Shown piece after piece: positions 21,058 through 32,541 of a stretch of 64,000 bases of DNA. Location of the stretch: the NCBI GenBank assembly GCA_002633025.1, contig NMRB01000088.1:303896-367895 (forward strand). Direction: 5' to 3'. Numbering within the stretch: the stretch's first letter is position 1; the number at the start of each line of letters is the position of its first letter. Source of the DNA: Notospermus geniculatus. Its lineage: Eukaryota > Nemertea > Pilidiophora > Heteronemertea > Lineidae. The notes beneath the pieces were generated by a model. It searched no databases. It saw only the letters and a list, made by a program, of their open reading frames with translations, and was not told the origin of the DNA. The position numbers and the translations under genes were made by a program.

Positions 21058-21464
21058 CCATGAACTGACCCGTCACTTAAAATCGGAGGAATGCAACTGG
21101 GCAACAAAAATTCAACAAGAATTTTTTTTTCAGGAACAGACCTGCATTGTTGTTGGGCATAGTGTTGTCCCCGCATGAAGATTTTCCACACCCACAAAAT
21201 TAGAACCAACCTGACGTATAGACAAAACAAGGAACATCAAAAGAGTTTAATTGCACCTAGGACAACAATGTTTTTCCAAAAGGTTATTGATCCACTTCAT
21301 GTGGAGTGTGTGCAGTAATCCACGCTTGATATTGATGCAAAGATCGCTTTATGACAATCCTGTACCGATTAGTTTATTAATGGTTGTGAGAGTAAAACTT
21401 GCAAGAAAGTTAAATGGCAAACCCTATACGGTCATCGGTGATGGCTTGCATTGAGAAAGAAATA

Positions 21465-21592
21465 GGCCGTGTGCTTGGGTCGGACTTTAGCCTAAAGTAT
21501 AGCTGAAGTTAGACTTTTTCTTTGCTTGAAGCATTGAAAAAAGTCGGACTTTAATCAAAGTGTGGCTGAAGTCCGACCCGAGCATTAGGCCC
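21465..21592. mobile_element. 128-bp foldback MITE
   Basis: Arms GTGCTTGGGTCGGACTTTAG / CTGAAGTCCGACCCGAGCAT, with a second internal GTCGGACTTT motif; paired over about 50 bp. Confidence 0.75.
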
Positions 21593-22047
21593 ACAGACCT
21601 CTTTCAAAAGTTGGGCCCTGACTGAAAATGTACACAATTGCTATGTGCACTGCCATGCACTGACTATGCAAAGAGTCCTTGCCAATTCCGCGTTCAGGCC
21701 CATAGAGACCCGCGTACATTACAGTACGTTGATTTTGGTATTGTTAATGCCTACCAAGCTCTACCCTCCGCTATTGCGGGTCCACGAAATACATGGGACT
21801 CATTAGATTTTACATGTATAGCCAGTACAGGAAGACGGTTGGCGAGGATTCCCTGTACTTTGATCCTCAATACTGACTTCCGAAAGGGTCGAGACTGTGC
21901 AAATCCTGTGGGTGTAAATTATGCACATTTCCGAGGAAGCATTGAGCAGTTGCCTTCTGTGAAGAAAAGGTCACGGACAAAGCCTCTGTCACTTTACGAA
22001 TGCGGAATCTTTTGTTAGGCACAGAGAGAACAATGAATGGGGAACAA

Positions 22048-22231
22048 CGGTGAAGCAGACCACGCGAGAATATACGCGTGGGTTTGAACTTATAGTACAC
22101 AGATGCCACCTATTATTCATGACGATTCAAGGTGATTGGCCGTGCTTGGTGAACCGTATCTCTCCAACAATGAGCCTCTATAGGTGTCACGTCTGCTCTG
22201 TAAGTCATCATGTGACCAAATGGTGCTCCAC
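22048..22231 (-). repeat. dispersed ~185-bp repeat, copy 2
   Basis: Reverse-complement counterpart of 6091-6275. Confidence 0.65.
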
Positions 22232-22272
22232 ATTTGCTCACAAATGGCGGCGCTTCATAGGAGGCGCGGCTA

Positions 22273-22411
22273 TAATAGGGCGTTTTCGCAAAGCCCCCGA
22301 AACGCCAACGGGAACGTCTATCCTTTTGTTCGGTGGTCTCTTCGTAGCATCGAACAATGGGTTTAGCGTTCGCGTTGGCGTTTCGGGGGCTTTGCGAAAA
22401 CTCCCTATTAT
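22273..22411. mobile_element. foldback MITE family A, best-preserved copy
   Basis: Ends AATAGGGCGTTTTCGCAAAG / CTTTGCGAAAACTCCCTATT, with TATA/TAT flanks compatible with a TA target duplication. Confidence 0.85.
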
Positions 22412-22615
22412 GAAGCGGCACTGTACATTGTTTTCGATCAGACACTCTGCAATACGTAATATCAAAGCTGCGCATTTTATCATCATCATCATTATTAGGA
22501 ATCGGTGGAAAATTGCGTATATTTGCTCATAAAAAGGCCACATAAACACCATATCATACACACTGACCGGTTAGTGATATTTCGATTGCATCTTAATCAA
22601 GCAGGTTGTTCTTAC

Positions 22616-22688
22616 CGAGTGTGATTGATGGTCCAATATTGGCTTGAGCTAATGGCTGGTTGGACACCCACAATGGATAAGTAAATAT
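22616..22688 (-). CDS. candidate small exon, membrane-protein-like
   Basis: 73 nt, phase 0 to phase 1, between an acceptor (CCACTCTTTAAACACCCAAG) and a CTCG|GTAAGA donor on the minus strand. It reads IFTYPLWVSNQPLAQANIGP then SITL. Its start phase matches the end of exon 26661-26731, which encodes a hydrophobic segment, so the two could be consecutive parts of a multi-pass membrane protein. No family recognised. Confidence 0.4.
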
Positions 22689-23030
22689 CTTGGGTGTTTA
22701 AAGAGTGGCAAGTCCAGTTATAGACCTGCTAGTGTAAAGTACTATAAGAGTAAGACATTTCCCTAGTGAAGGAAGGATGCATGGTGCCTTGCAAAAGGTT
22801 AATCGGTGTTATGACAGCAATAGGACTTTTTAACTTGTTTTGTTCCATCAACTTTGGCGTTGATGCATTAACTTGCCAATGGGTAGTTGAATGGCGGCAA
22901 GTCTAGTGTTATTGACCGGCAAGAAGACTTTATTGTAAAGTGCTAGTCTAGTGAACGATGCCTGTCACGGTTCGGTATCACGGCAGCAACAAGATTTTTA
23001 ACTTGTTTTGTTGCATCTTCCTTTTTCTTC
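22675..23030 (+). repeat. tandem duplication, ~190-bp spacing
   Basis: Shared blocks GGCAAGTCYAGT, TGTAAAGT, YCTAGTGAA, and AACTTGTTTTGTTSCATC occur twice (about 22700-22850 and 22890-23010). Confidence 0.6.
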
Positions 23031-24390
23031 TGTCTGTGTTGCTGTCATTGCTTCGGACTATAATCCTAAGAGACCCATTGCAAGACTTCTACAGGTACAT
23101 GTAGGCTACGTGAAGATGTGGGGAAGTAAAACCTACTGCATATTGAAAATCAAAATCCTGACTTACTGAAGCCATAATGCATTGGTTATTCCCTTCAATT
23201 CCAGAATTACACAACATTACATACATGTACAGGCTCCCTTTCCTCCACAACATTCCTCATTGCCTTTAGTGGCTTCCCTTCATTTCATAACCCCAAACAT
23301 TTGCTTCTAGGGAAATTTTGGTCTCATCAAGTCTATCGAACTGTGGTAAGCAGATTGAACTTGTATCTATTTATTGACTTAGCAGCCAGCAATTTTACTC
23401 GGAGAACTAATATCCCACCGATGAATAATGTATGACCATATGAAGGACAAACGTTTCATTCAGCAATAGGTAACATAGGATCACCGGCCGGCTGAAGGTT
23501 GCCAAGGGACAAAGAGAAAAACCGAGCAACGTGACATCGATACCTATGGAACACTTTCATTTATTACGACCACTCAATCGAGAGGCCATGATCAGTTGGG
23601 CTTTTCAAGCTGTGACAAGCAAAATAAATCAAGCATCGATGCATGATTGATATGTAATACACGTCAAGGTGCTGTGTTGAAGCATTGTCGAAGCATTGTG
23701 GCGTGCAGAGCTGGACCTGCGCCAGCTTATCACTGCAAATGACAGTTTTAATATGAAATGAAAATTTCAGCTGATATCATTTTTTATTATGAAATTGATT
23801 TGTTTTTCAACAAGCAATTCTATACATTTTTATCTTGATGTTCCGCTATAAAAAATATTCTGATTAACAAACACCTGGCAAAAATGGAAGAATTACGTTG
23901 CGTAACTTTTTTATCAGGAAATCCCTTGGAGTTCGCTGATGACATGGTTGGTTCTTATGGGAAAAGACATAATTTGTTGGCACTAAGAACAAATTTGCCT
24001 TCCCATGCCTTCCTTTGCGTCAGCCGGCCTGGTGGACATGGTGGGAGAAATATCAGGCCAGAGATGTAGCAAGCCAGACTATCAAATCGAGAACCAAATG
24101 CAAAATGTGACAGCTGAATTGGGTATTATCAACAAGATTTCAAAAATAAGGAAATTCAGATGGTTGCCGAGAATATTCGATTTAAAGCGGACTGTTCGTG
24201 CCGAGTCAAAGATTCCACAGCACCGTTTCCGGAGCGGCCGCCGCAATGCATTTACCAGTTGTTGTTATGAATAAAACGGGACGTTTTATTATTTTTGGTT
24301 CACTTTGGACAGACACGAGCAATCCGCTTTAATTGGTAAAAAGATGATACTGAGTGGCCTCTCATTATCTGAATCAGCCAGATAGAGAAC
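23030..24390. other. no gene recognised
   Basis: Unique sequence. A GCGGCCGC stretch lies at 24235. A short frame starting at 23884 (MEELRCVTFLSGNPLEFADD) lacks splice support. Confidence 0.4.
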
Positions 24391-24403
24391 CCTGGCTTAG
24401 TGT

Positions 24404-25023
24404 GGCTAATAATAATAATAATAATGTGTGGGCTTATAGTGCCTTTTACATTTAAGTGTCAAGGCACTTCACATTATTACCCAGCCTAATCCAGAAACCT
24501 TTCTGTAGAAACCAAGGGCAGCTACAATCAAGCGCACACATGGACATTTCAGGCCAGTTGAGAGTATACAGAGTGACACAGCCAAGGATTGAACCCGCGA
24601 ACTTCCGATCACGAGTCCAACGCTCTAACCATTGTGCCACCGCGCTCCCCAAAAGGGTAAATGTCGTCCTGGGTATACACAAAGATTACCCAGGATCTCA
24701 ATCTTCACTAAAACAATACCCTGGGTGTAGTTTCGGTAGCTGAACATCACCTAGCATCGTAGTATGACATCTAGATTCGAGGTTGTCTCGCCCGTAGTCA
24801 CGTGACAGCCTGAAGAATGTCATGAACAGCTACACTCAACAAGTACCGCGGTGCGAGACCGCGATATTCCACGGGATGTCTAAATAGGACTCGTTCCTAC
24901 GCACCGATTGCAGATGCTGGGTGATGTTCGGCTACCGAAACTACACCCAGGGTATTGTTTTAGTGAAGACTGAGATCCTGGGTAATCTTTGTATATATCC
25001 AGGACGACATTTACCCTTTCAGC
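24404..25023. mobile_element. 370-bp foldback with 8-bp duplication, copy 1, containing a SINE
   Basis: Arms of about 115 bp read inward AAGGGTAAATGTCGTCCTGG ... ACCCAGGATCTCA. CTTAGTGT occurs at 24396-24403 and 25024-25031, immediately outside the ends. The left terminus is split: GGCT precedes the SINE and AAAAGGGTAAATG follows it. The centre is inverted relative to the copy at 27952-28325. Confidence 0.8.
24408..24650 (-). mobile_element. tRNA-derived SINE
   Basis: Reading the minus strand from 24650: a tRNA-like head with A box TGGCACAATGG (24629-24639) and B box GGTTCAATCCT (24585-24595), then an unrelated body, then AAGTGCCTTGACACTTAAAT / AAAGGCACTATAAG, and a (TTA)n tail at 24408-24425. 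Anticodon-arm pairing is imperfect, so this is a retroposon, not a tRNA gene. Confidence 0.85.
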
Positions 25024-25167
25024 CTTAGTGTGTTAGATTTTGAACATTCTAGAGGGTAGATCGCATCACTTTCTTCGCTATTTGCTGATTTAGGGAGTAA
25101 AATGTAAGTATCAAACAGCATGCAGCACTCGACATAGAATTACCCGAGTCATTACTCAACACAAATA

Positions 25168-25436
25168 AGGGAGTAAGAAACAAAAGTGGAAAATAAGAAG
25201 TGGGAAATTTTGGAATTTTGCGTGAATTTTTTCAATATCTCAAAATGGACAAAATTTTTTTCCCATTTATATATTTTGAGAAATATCGCCCGAAAAATCA
25301 GACGAAATGTCATGTCATTTCAAGAAAATTTCTCAAAATGGGAAAAAATTTTCGTCCATTTTGAGAAATTGAAAAAATTCACGCAAAATTCCAAAATTTC
25401 CCACTTCTTATTTTCCACTTTTATTTCTTACTCCCT
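25168..25436. mobile_element. 269-bp foldback, very AT-rich
   Basis: Arms of about 110 bp begin AGGGAGTAAGAAACAAAAGT and contain GTGGGAAATTTTGGAATTTT and CTCAAAATGG. Flanks TAA/TTA. Confidence 0.8.
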
Positions 25437-26102
25437 TAAATGTGGTTGTTGATTCACGATCAACAAAACACGTTGCTTCTTCTATGTACTCAATACCACT
25501 AAGGCCACAGTGTTGATGACAGCTGCATTTTAGCAGAAATATATTACTGGATTAATATATTTCTGATTTTATATTATTTGATTGATTAGTTATTTTTTAA
25601 AATTTCATCTTGCCAATATACAACTTGGACGAGCCTGAGAACTTTCTAATTTAATCAATCTAAATCTACTTTTCCATTGTACACATATATGCATGACGAG
25701 CTCAAGTGCATTAAAATCCACATGTGCATTTGCAAACTGCATCCGGTACAATACCTCTCATAATAAATGGGTTTCAAAAGCATGTTTTGGTAGAGGGAAG
25801 AGGGAATGGATATTTTTAAGGCACTAGAGAGTTATGTTTCTGCATTGTATGCAATGCTGGCCATGCAATGAATTTTGAAATCAGGCCATGATGACAACAC
25901 TCTTCTCTTGTTGTTAACTTATAACAATATCAATTTGTGTGTACGAATGTTGAGGCCATGCAGGCGAACCGGCTGAAAAAAAATCATACCAGCCTTCTCC
26001 AGCACTCTCTCTCTCTCATTGCTACAATGTATTCTTGTAACTTTATTTTGACCATGGCTGTGGTTTTGAGTGGTGAGACATGCCAGATATTTGAATTGAC
26101 GA

Positions 26103-26545
26103 CTAAAGTACAATGTACGTTTAAATCATCTGGGCCCATATTCATAAAACTACTTACGTCTAAGTGTGATATATACTTATCTTTTGTGTTGAACAAAAGA
26201 TAAGTGTCACACTTAGACTTAAGTATTTTTACGAATATGGGTCCTGGACCCCGATGGGCGTATGTCAGTGAAATCCCTAGTAACGGGACAACAATGAATT
26301 TAGGGTTTACTCTAAACGGTCCAACGCACATTGTTTTCTAATCAGCAGAACCTTGGTTCGAAATACAACACGCAACTAGGCCTTGATTGGAAATTGAACA
26401 CAGGCATGGTGCATGGGATTGGCTGGAAGTGTCCTGTCAATAAAATGCATTTCAATAGCCAGACTTCGCCAACAATACCAAGGTCTGCCTGACAACCGAA
26501 GGGTCCTCCCACCGAGCTCCAGATGATTTAAACGTACTTTAGGTA
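26103..26545. mobile_element. foldback with a nested GGCCC-family MITE
   Basis: The left arm CTAAAGTACAATGTACG then TTTAAATCATCTGG mirrors CCAGATGATTTAAACGTACT at 26521-26540. A MITE interrupts it at the CTGG. Confidence 0.6.
26133..26243. mobile_element. MITE, GGCCCATATTCAT family, copy 2
   Basis: Ends GGCCCATATTCATAAAACTA / AAGTATTTTTACGAATATGG; CTG at 26130-26132 and 26244-26246. It shares TAAGTGTGA blocks with 12516-12642. Confidence 0.8.
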
Positions 26546-26660
26546 AAAACTTGAGTACTACATGTATACTACCGTACGACTACTGAATCACCGTATGGTT
26601 GTCCTTGTGGGAATCAACACATGTCTAATGAGGAAGAAAGTCAACGCTGGGACCTCTTAC

Positions 26661-26731
26661 CTCACGTAGAAACAAGAATCCACAAGTACCAGCAACCATT
26701 CCCAGGCAATGTAAGATTAAAGTCAATACGT
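26661..26731 (-). CDS. candidate small exon encoding a hydrophobic segment
   Basis: 71 nt between GGCCTTCTTGGTAG (acceptor) and a strong GAG|GTAAGA donor, phase 1 to phase 0, minus strand. It reads VLTLILHCLGMVAGTCGFLF then LRE, a credible transmembrane helix ending in charged residues. The phases fit between exons 39558-39672 (ends phase 1) and 22616-22688 (starts phase 0). No family recognised. Confidence 0.42.
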
Positions 26732-26999
26732 CTACCAAGAAGGCCATCGAACTTCAGATGTAACAGTCAAGTAAATAGTGTCAGGTGAGTCAGAAATCTT
26801 GGGCACGTCTCAACTGTCATCTAGAACCAAACTTATGAGAAGTCAATTGATTACCTATTAGTAGCTTGGACGTGTTGAAGATGAGAGTCAACAGAACGAG
26901 ATGCCGAAGCAATCGGCGTTATCGCAGGGTAGAAACAGCCAATACCTCCATGATATAAACCACAGACCATTTGACATCATTTGACACCATGTGACATCA

Positions 27000-27269
27000 T
27001 TTTTGACGACCTTTGCATTACTTGAAAAAAACATCGAGTTATTCCCCAAGTAATGCAAAGGTGGTCAAAAATGATAGAAACAGATGAACTTGAAAAAAAC
27101 ATCGAGTTATTCCTCAAGTTCATCTGTTTCTATCATTTTTGACCACCTTTGCATTACTTGGGGAATAACTCGATGTTTTTTTCAAGTTCATCTGTTTCTA
27201 TCATTTTTGACCACCTTTGCATTACTTGGGGAATAAATCGATGTTTTTTTCAAGTTCATCTGTTTCTAC
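27000..27269. repeat. complex multi-arm palindrome
   Basis: Two modules recur in both orientations: a CCTTTGCATTACTTG arm and a CAAGTTCATCTGTTTCTATC arm. They are joined by the same ~21-bp spacer (GGAATAACTCGATGTTTTTT or its complement) four times. Near-perfect identity implies a recent origin. Confidence 0.85.
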
Positions 27270-27840
27270 ATGTAGGCCAGTGGCACCTGTATGCTCAAAA
27301 AAAGCAGTGGTATGCACATACATGTAGGCAGTACCATAAATAAACGGTAGGCCTACACGTTCAAATTGGAATAATAATGAAAATATTTATTAATAAGCGG
27401 ATCAACTGGTGCAGCTTTATAGGTACATTCCTCGACTAAAATCTGTAGCTCTTAAGAGCTTTAGTGTTAAAGGTTGTTTACAGTGTATAGGCGCAGTCAT
27501 ACAGAAGGCAATGAATTTTATGATGGTCCTCACAAGGCCAACAGACACAGATGTTCCGTTGTTTACCATATTTTATATTAAAATGAAGCTGGCCAGCAGC
27601 AAATTGAATATTTTTAGAATTACCGGTATTCTATCTTTCATAATACCAGTGGATATATTTAATGCATGTCAGTGCAGTGTGAACGTACTGCTTTTGTGAT
27701 GTAGCTAAGCTTGTTCACCATGTTTATTACTTATTATTTTATTCGCAATATTTTAGCAATAGTTAAGGGTTGGTTTATCGATGGAAATGCATGCAAACTG
27801 ACAGATGTTCATGCACCACAGTAAACATATTTCCATGCAG

Positions 27841-28392
27841 GTATTATGTTCAGCTGATCAGGTACATGTATGAGAAATCAGAAGACCCCTTCTTTCGCAC
27901 CCCTCACTACAAGTGCCCAGACTGGCCAGATTTTAACTACCTATTCAGATACTGAAAGGGTAAATGTCGTCCTGGGCATATACAAAGATTACCCAGGATC
28001 GCAACTTTCACTAAAAACAATACCCTGGGTGTAGTTTCTGTAGCCGAACATTACCCAGCACCCGCAATCGGTGCCTAGGAACGAGTCCTATTTAGAAATC
28101 CCGTGGAATCTCGCCGTCTCGCGTCGCGGTACTTGCTGAGTGTAGCTGTTCATGACATTTTTCAGACTGTCACGTGACCACGGGCGAGACAACCTCGAAT
28201 CCAGGTGGCATACTACGATGCTGGGTGATGTTCGGCTACAGAAACTACACCCAGGGTACTGTTTTAGTGAAGATTGAGATCCTGGGTAATCGTTGTATAC
28301 CCAGGACGACATTTACCTTTTCAGCTTCAGATATCCAGTGGCAGGCAGCCTGCCCTTCTGGCCACTTATACTGAGGGGTGTTTGGGTGAATT
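27841..28392 (+). CDS. candidate terminal exon interrupted by a transposon
   Basis: The acceptor TATTTCCATGCAG ends at 27840. The frame (first base completing a codon) encodes YYVQLIRYMYEKSEDPFFRT, PHYKCPDWPDFNYLFRY and then stops at TGA 27953-27955, which lies inside a foldback element inserted at 27952. The 8-bp target TTCAGATA is duplicated at 27944-27951 and 28326-28333. Without the element the frame continues from the duplicate as YPVAGSLPFWPLILRGVWVN to a TAA at about 28390-28392, and AATAAA follows at 28455. The insertion therefore truncates the product by about 20 residues and swaps its C-terminus. Composition is strongly protein-like, but I cannot name the family. Confidence 0.5.
27952..28325. 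mobile_element. 370-bp foldback with 8-bp duplication, copy 2
   Basis: Ends CTGAAAGGGTAAATGTCGTC / GACGACATTTACCTTTTCAG, long arms like copy 1 and an inverted centre (GGTGCCTAGGAACGAGTCC region). The 8-bp duplication TTCAGATA fits hAT-like insertion; no transposase. Confidence 0.85.
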
Positions 28393-28454
28393 AAGGGCAA
28401 AGCAGCGAAACCATCATGATTTCAGTAAGCTTCACCATGGCAATTTAAAGCACT

Positions 28455-28460
28455 AATAAA
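28455..28460 (+). terminator. AATAAA polyadenylation-type signal
   Basis: AATAAA about 60 bp after the restored stop of the exon above. Consistent with a gene end, but a short motif. Confidence 0.3.
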
Positions 28461-29096
28461 AACAATCAGGTTTTAACAACCCTTTATGATAGGCACCTCA
28501 CTTCAAAATATTAGCAAGGCACTAATGGGCCAATCATCTTATAGTGTGAAAACAGCAGTATATTATATCCGTTGAATGATTGAAATGATCGTTTGACAAG
28601 GAAATTACAAAATCGAATGCCTCAATGCCTGTGCTGCCCATTGTGTTATTTCTGCTGCTTGGCAACAGGCCTTGTCCTCTTCCTTTTGTACTCGTGAAAG
28701 GAAGTAATGGAGAGATGTTCAGATCATGGTGTGTTTATAATTGCGGACATCAATCAAGTCCACATCATTAGTTTAACCCTCATAATGGAGTCATAAGGAG
28801 CGTAAGCTATTTTTTTTAAACCTCGAGAGCAGATGAGGATCCACAAGTGAAGGTCGAACCCATTACTAGAAATTTCTGCAACGCCTCAATCGAAGCGTCA
28901 GCCGTCAGTAGATGTGGAGGCAGCCATTTTGTGAAATAATCACGTGATCCATGATTGTCACATGATGCAGCAGACCACTCTTCTGATTGGTTGAATCCGT
29001 CGACACCCTGCTACAAATGTTGAAGCTGTTGCAAAGAGAAATAACATGAACATTCTCTCGTCAACACGTAAAACAGGTTTTCATTGACCACTGCAG

Positions 29097-29274
29097 TCCA
29101 GAGACTGATCAACAACCCCGGTCAACAACTCACGATCAACAAGCTTTCAACGGCCTTGGCCAGTGGGCCGGCCTTCAGCCGACACACCAACAGTTCATGG
29201 TCTTGACTGACATGCTCATTGAGCTGGGAATATCAGATGTTAGCTCTCGGTGTCTGGGCCGTCGTCAACTTCAG
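29097..29274 (+). CDS. candidate exon, unknown protein
   Basis: The acceptor TTTTCATTGACCACTGCAG ends at 29096. 178 nt stay open (phase 2 to 0) to a CAG|GTTTAC edge, which is a weak donor. Residues: SPETDQQPRSTTHDQQ (Gln/Thr-rich), FNGLGQWAGLQPTHQQ, FMVLTDMLIELGISDVSS. The second half looks like an ordered helical segment. About 130-200 bp upstream is a TCACGTGAT palindrome (28950) and a GATTGG CCAAT box (28985), so this could be near a promoter. No family recognised. Confidence 0.35.
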
Positions 29275-29299
29275 GTTTACAAGTATTAAAGTTATGAGT

Positions 29300-30040
29300 C
29301 CTATGAAAGAATGCACACAAGTCCAATACATGTACATTTACATTATTGTACTTAGTATATTGATATAACTATAAATTGATCAAGAGGATTTATACTCAAA
29401 TTATAACTTATCTCCTCCAATATGGTACACAAACTTCATTTGACACCTCAAAGTGTACAAATGGATTCTGGCCAAATATTACCATTAGCAAATATATAAT
29501 CCATTTTTGCTGATTGCCGACACTTGGTATTCCTTCATTTATTTCAAATTAAGAATGACAGACGTAATAAAGCGGTGGTACAAAAAACGATAATTTTTTT
29601 ATCCCAGGGTAAATACAACATGAATGGGTCGCTTTGTCAAAGGACGTGACACTATCATCTCTAAGTGTTTCCATTTGTGGTATGGTTCAAGCTCAATCAT
29701 TGACTTTGGGTTAAGCAGCCTTTGATGTTTCCTTGATGACAAATTAAGAGTGACGGAGTAATCGTCACATCAAAAGTTACTTAACTAATGAGAGCCCGTG
29801 AAAAGGCGCATAAGTCAGGACTCACTAAATTGGTGTAGGTGATTTTATCCCTAACATGACTTGTCATAGTGCATCTATTGAGTTTTGATATGTTTCTGAT
29901 TGACACAGAGGTGTGTATTTGTTGCGGTTACAAATATGAAATAATAGCCGCACTGTCACGAGCAGTACCCCTCAGCCTTCCATTCAGTTGAATATAAAAA
30001 ATACACATGTATGCTATGTGCACCAACATAACGATTTGCA
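29300..30040. other. no gene recognised
   Basis: AT-rich unique sequence; nothing supported. Confidence 0.5.
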
Positions 30041-30046
30041 GTGACA

Positions 30047-30290
30047 ATTAGTACAAAATGGTGGTTGTGGTGGCCATATTGGATAACGTACTGCAACCAA
30101 AATCAATAGTTTTGTGCAGTTACCCAACCCCAACATCTGCACCAAAATGGTAATCATTAGCTGTGGCGTTCTTAAGTGAATGCGTAGAATGCAAATTAAA
30201 GATGGTGGCTGTGGTGGCCATATTGGATATCGGAGCGTCAGCAAATTGATAGGTTCGTGTAGTTTACCCCATCCCAACACCTACTTTGAG
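30047..30290 (+). repeat. two ~115-bp copies
   Basis: ATGGTGGYTGTGGTGGCCAT then ATTGGAT occurs at about 30058 and 30201, each followed by a diverged GTTACCCMAYCCCAACA segment. The encoded RYPIWPPQPP echo is a repeat artefact. Confidence 0.65.
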
Positions 30291-30598
30291 GGTAACCAGG
30301 AATGTAACGAATAATGTAACTTCTGGTTTAACACAATTCCCTGCTTCACTTGCGAAATGTACACAAGATTATTTGCATTGCATGTGTTGAGAAAAAAGAT
30401 TAAACTTTGAACTCTCCACTGGTTATTCACCTCACTCAGACACGCCCACTACAGATTTTACCTATTGGTATTTGAACAATGGAGGTAACCAGTAACATAA
30501 AAATACAAAGCCTCTAGTCATAGGCTCGTAGTCCATGGCATGTTTGTTGACACAATGGCCAATCCTACACTCTGTGTACATGCTCCACATATACATGA

Positions 30599-30906
30599 CA
30601 TCTTCGATACATCGAAGGCCGATCTGCTCACCACTGGGTTACATCGCACATCACCCTTCGAGAAATTGACCGGTCCGCGGCGAATCTGCTGCCTCTGGAA
30701 GAGGAGGCCAATCAGAACCGGTGTTGTAAAATTTGAATCGTGGTACAAATAGTGATAGCCGAAGACCCGATATAAAGTGCAATATAATTGGTCGACTGGT
30801 AAAGTTGGCATCGTGCCAAGATACGCCGCGGACAGGTCTATTTCTCGAAGGGTAATGTGCGATGTAACGCAGTGGTGAGCAGATCGGCCTTCGATTATCG
30901 AAGATG
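30599..30906. mobile_element. 308-bp foldback with 8-bp target duplication
   Basis: Ends CATCTTCGATACATCGAAGG / CCTTCGATTATCGAAGATG; arms about 85 bp. ATACATGA at 30591-30598 and 30907-30914. Fits a hAT-type non-autonomous element. Confidence 0.9.
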
Positions 30907-31608
30907 ATACATGACGACCTTTTAGGTGAAAGTACCATGTTGCAAAAAATTAATAGGCTATCATTGAGGTTTGATATTTACTCCCGAATATAGCCACTGT
31001 TTACATAAATTATGGCTGTGATACACTTGACAAGGAAAATTGGTGAATTATATGTTTTCTAATCGGGTGAAAAAAGTTTTATGTCGACCATTGCCCACAC
31101 ACTCCGGATATCCCTCCCCCTCAGGCTGCGCCACACCCCACTGGACGAAGTGTTGACCAGTGCATGAAAGCCTATACTAGTATTATAAAAATTCTTACTA
31201 ATTCAAGCAGATTAAAAAGTTGATTATATAGCTTTGCTCTGAAAACTACATGTAGCTGCACCCGGCCTTCATCAACGACACCTCGAAATACGAGTACATG
31301 TAAATTGGCCCATGAACTCCTAAGTGGATTTTAAGCATCCTAAGTGGATTTCAAGTACTCACACAGATCTAAGTGGAGATCTTCACATATGGGAGAGCAA
31401 CAAGTGCACCACCACTAATTTTTGAGGACGTTCCCCCGAACAATTTTTTCGCACTGAAGAACTCTTTGGAATCTACTACTTCACACATTGTCGATTCCGT
31501 TCCTTTCAATAATTTATTCGGTTGCAGTAGTGATTTGAGTGGCTAACCATTACACGTCCCAAGCCCACTCCCTCTGGCCTGAAAGTGATTCAGTGTGTAC
31601 CTGACAAC

Positions 31609-32045
31609 CACCTACTCTTCATTCCGCATCCAATTGGCGCGAGGTTTATGGCCGATATCTCCGCAACGGCTGGGTCAAATTTGACGTACCATACATCAAT
31701 CGATTTGTCTTTTTTGCTGCTACAGCCATTATCACTGTCATTTTCCCTTTTTAACGTGACAGAAACACGTTCTTTCACCAATCGCAGTTCGTGTTCACGG
31801 CCATTTTGAAATGACGCAATGCATCGCGCACGTGTAAACTGCACTGAACACCATGGCGAAATGAAATGGGTTTTGAGAACGGGATCCGTTATGTCCGCCT
31901 TACGCAAAAAACGAAGATAGCAGAAAGATACCGACAAGAAAGACACGTCAATTGATGTACGGTATGTCAAATTTGAGCCAGCCGTTGCGGAGCTATCGTT
32001 GATAAACCTCGCGCCACTCGAAAGTGGAATGGAGAGTAATGCATT
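31609..32045. mobile_element. ~440-bp foldback
   Basis: Arms of about 110 bp share GGCGCGAGGTTTAT, CTCCGCAACGGCTG and TCAAATTTGAC. Read outside-in, both arms encode a similar SATAGSNLTY-type string; this is a consequence of the inverted repeat. Confidence 0.8.
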
Positions 32046-32369
32046 GTACATTTCAGAAAGGAATATGTGCCATATTTAGAACATAACAACAAAGAGAAAT
32101 TGACAAGGAGACATTCATTGTAAATATTTAATGGCTCTCTATATAAGTGCACGGCCTGAGGTGCATACTTCATGACTTTGTAAAGTATTTTTAAGAGCTC
32201 CTACTCCAGGTTAGGTCTAGGTTTGTCACCAAAGTATGATATTTGTTGTTTTGCCTCTCATAGTTGACAAACAATGACACCTAAACTAGATTTAAACTTT
32301 TTTTGTTTTTTGTCGTTCGCAACCAGTCCTTTTACATGTAGATGCCTAAAACAAGGAACTAGAGTTTTA

Positions 32370-32541
32370 AGGCGCTGCTCCACCTGAGAGTTTTCTCGCG
32401 CAAGTCTTGACTCTCAATGGGCAATTCAACCAGGACAATCGTTTGTGCCATTGGTGTCAGCATAATCCGTAAGAAACCAAGTGCTGAATTGCCCATTGGG
32501 AGCCAACTTGCGCGAGAATACTCCCAGGTGAAGCAGCGCCT
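32370..32541. mobile_element. 172-bp TTA-flanked foldback
   Basis: Ends AGGCGCTGCTCCACCTGAGA / CCAGGTGAAGCAGCGCCT; arms contain TCTCGCGCAAGT and CAATGGGCAATTCA. TTA at 32367-32369 and 32542-32544. Confidence 0.85.

Noticed and set aside
24408-24650. tRNA gene on the minus strand
   Set aside because: A and B boxes are present, but the anticodon arm does not pair and a SINE body with a (TTA)n tail follows.
26755-26805. plus-strand CAG|GTGAGT donor
   Set aside because: The preceding sequence has stops in two frames and no plausible exon.
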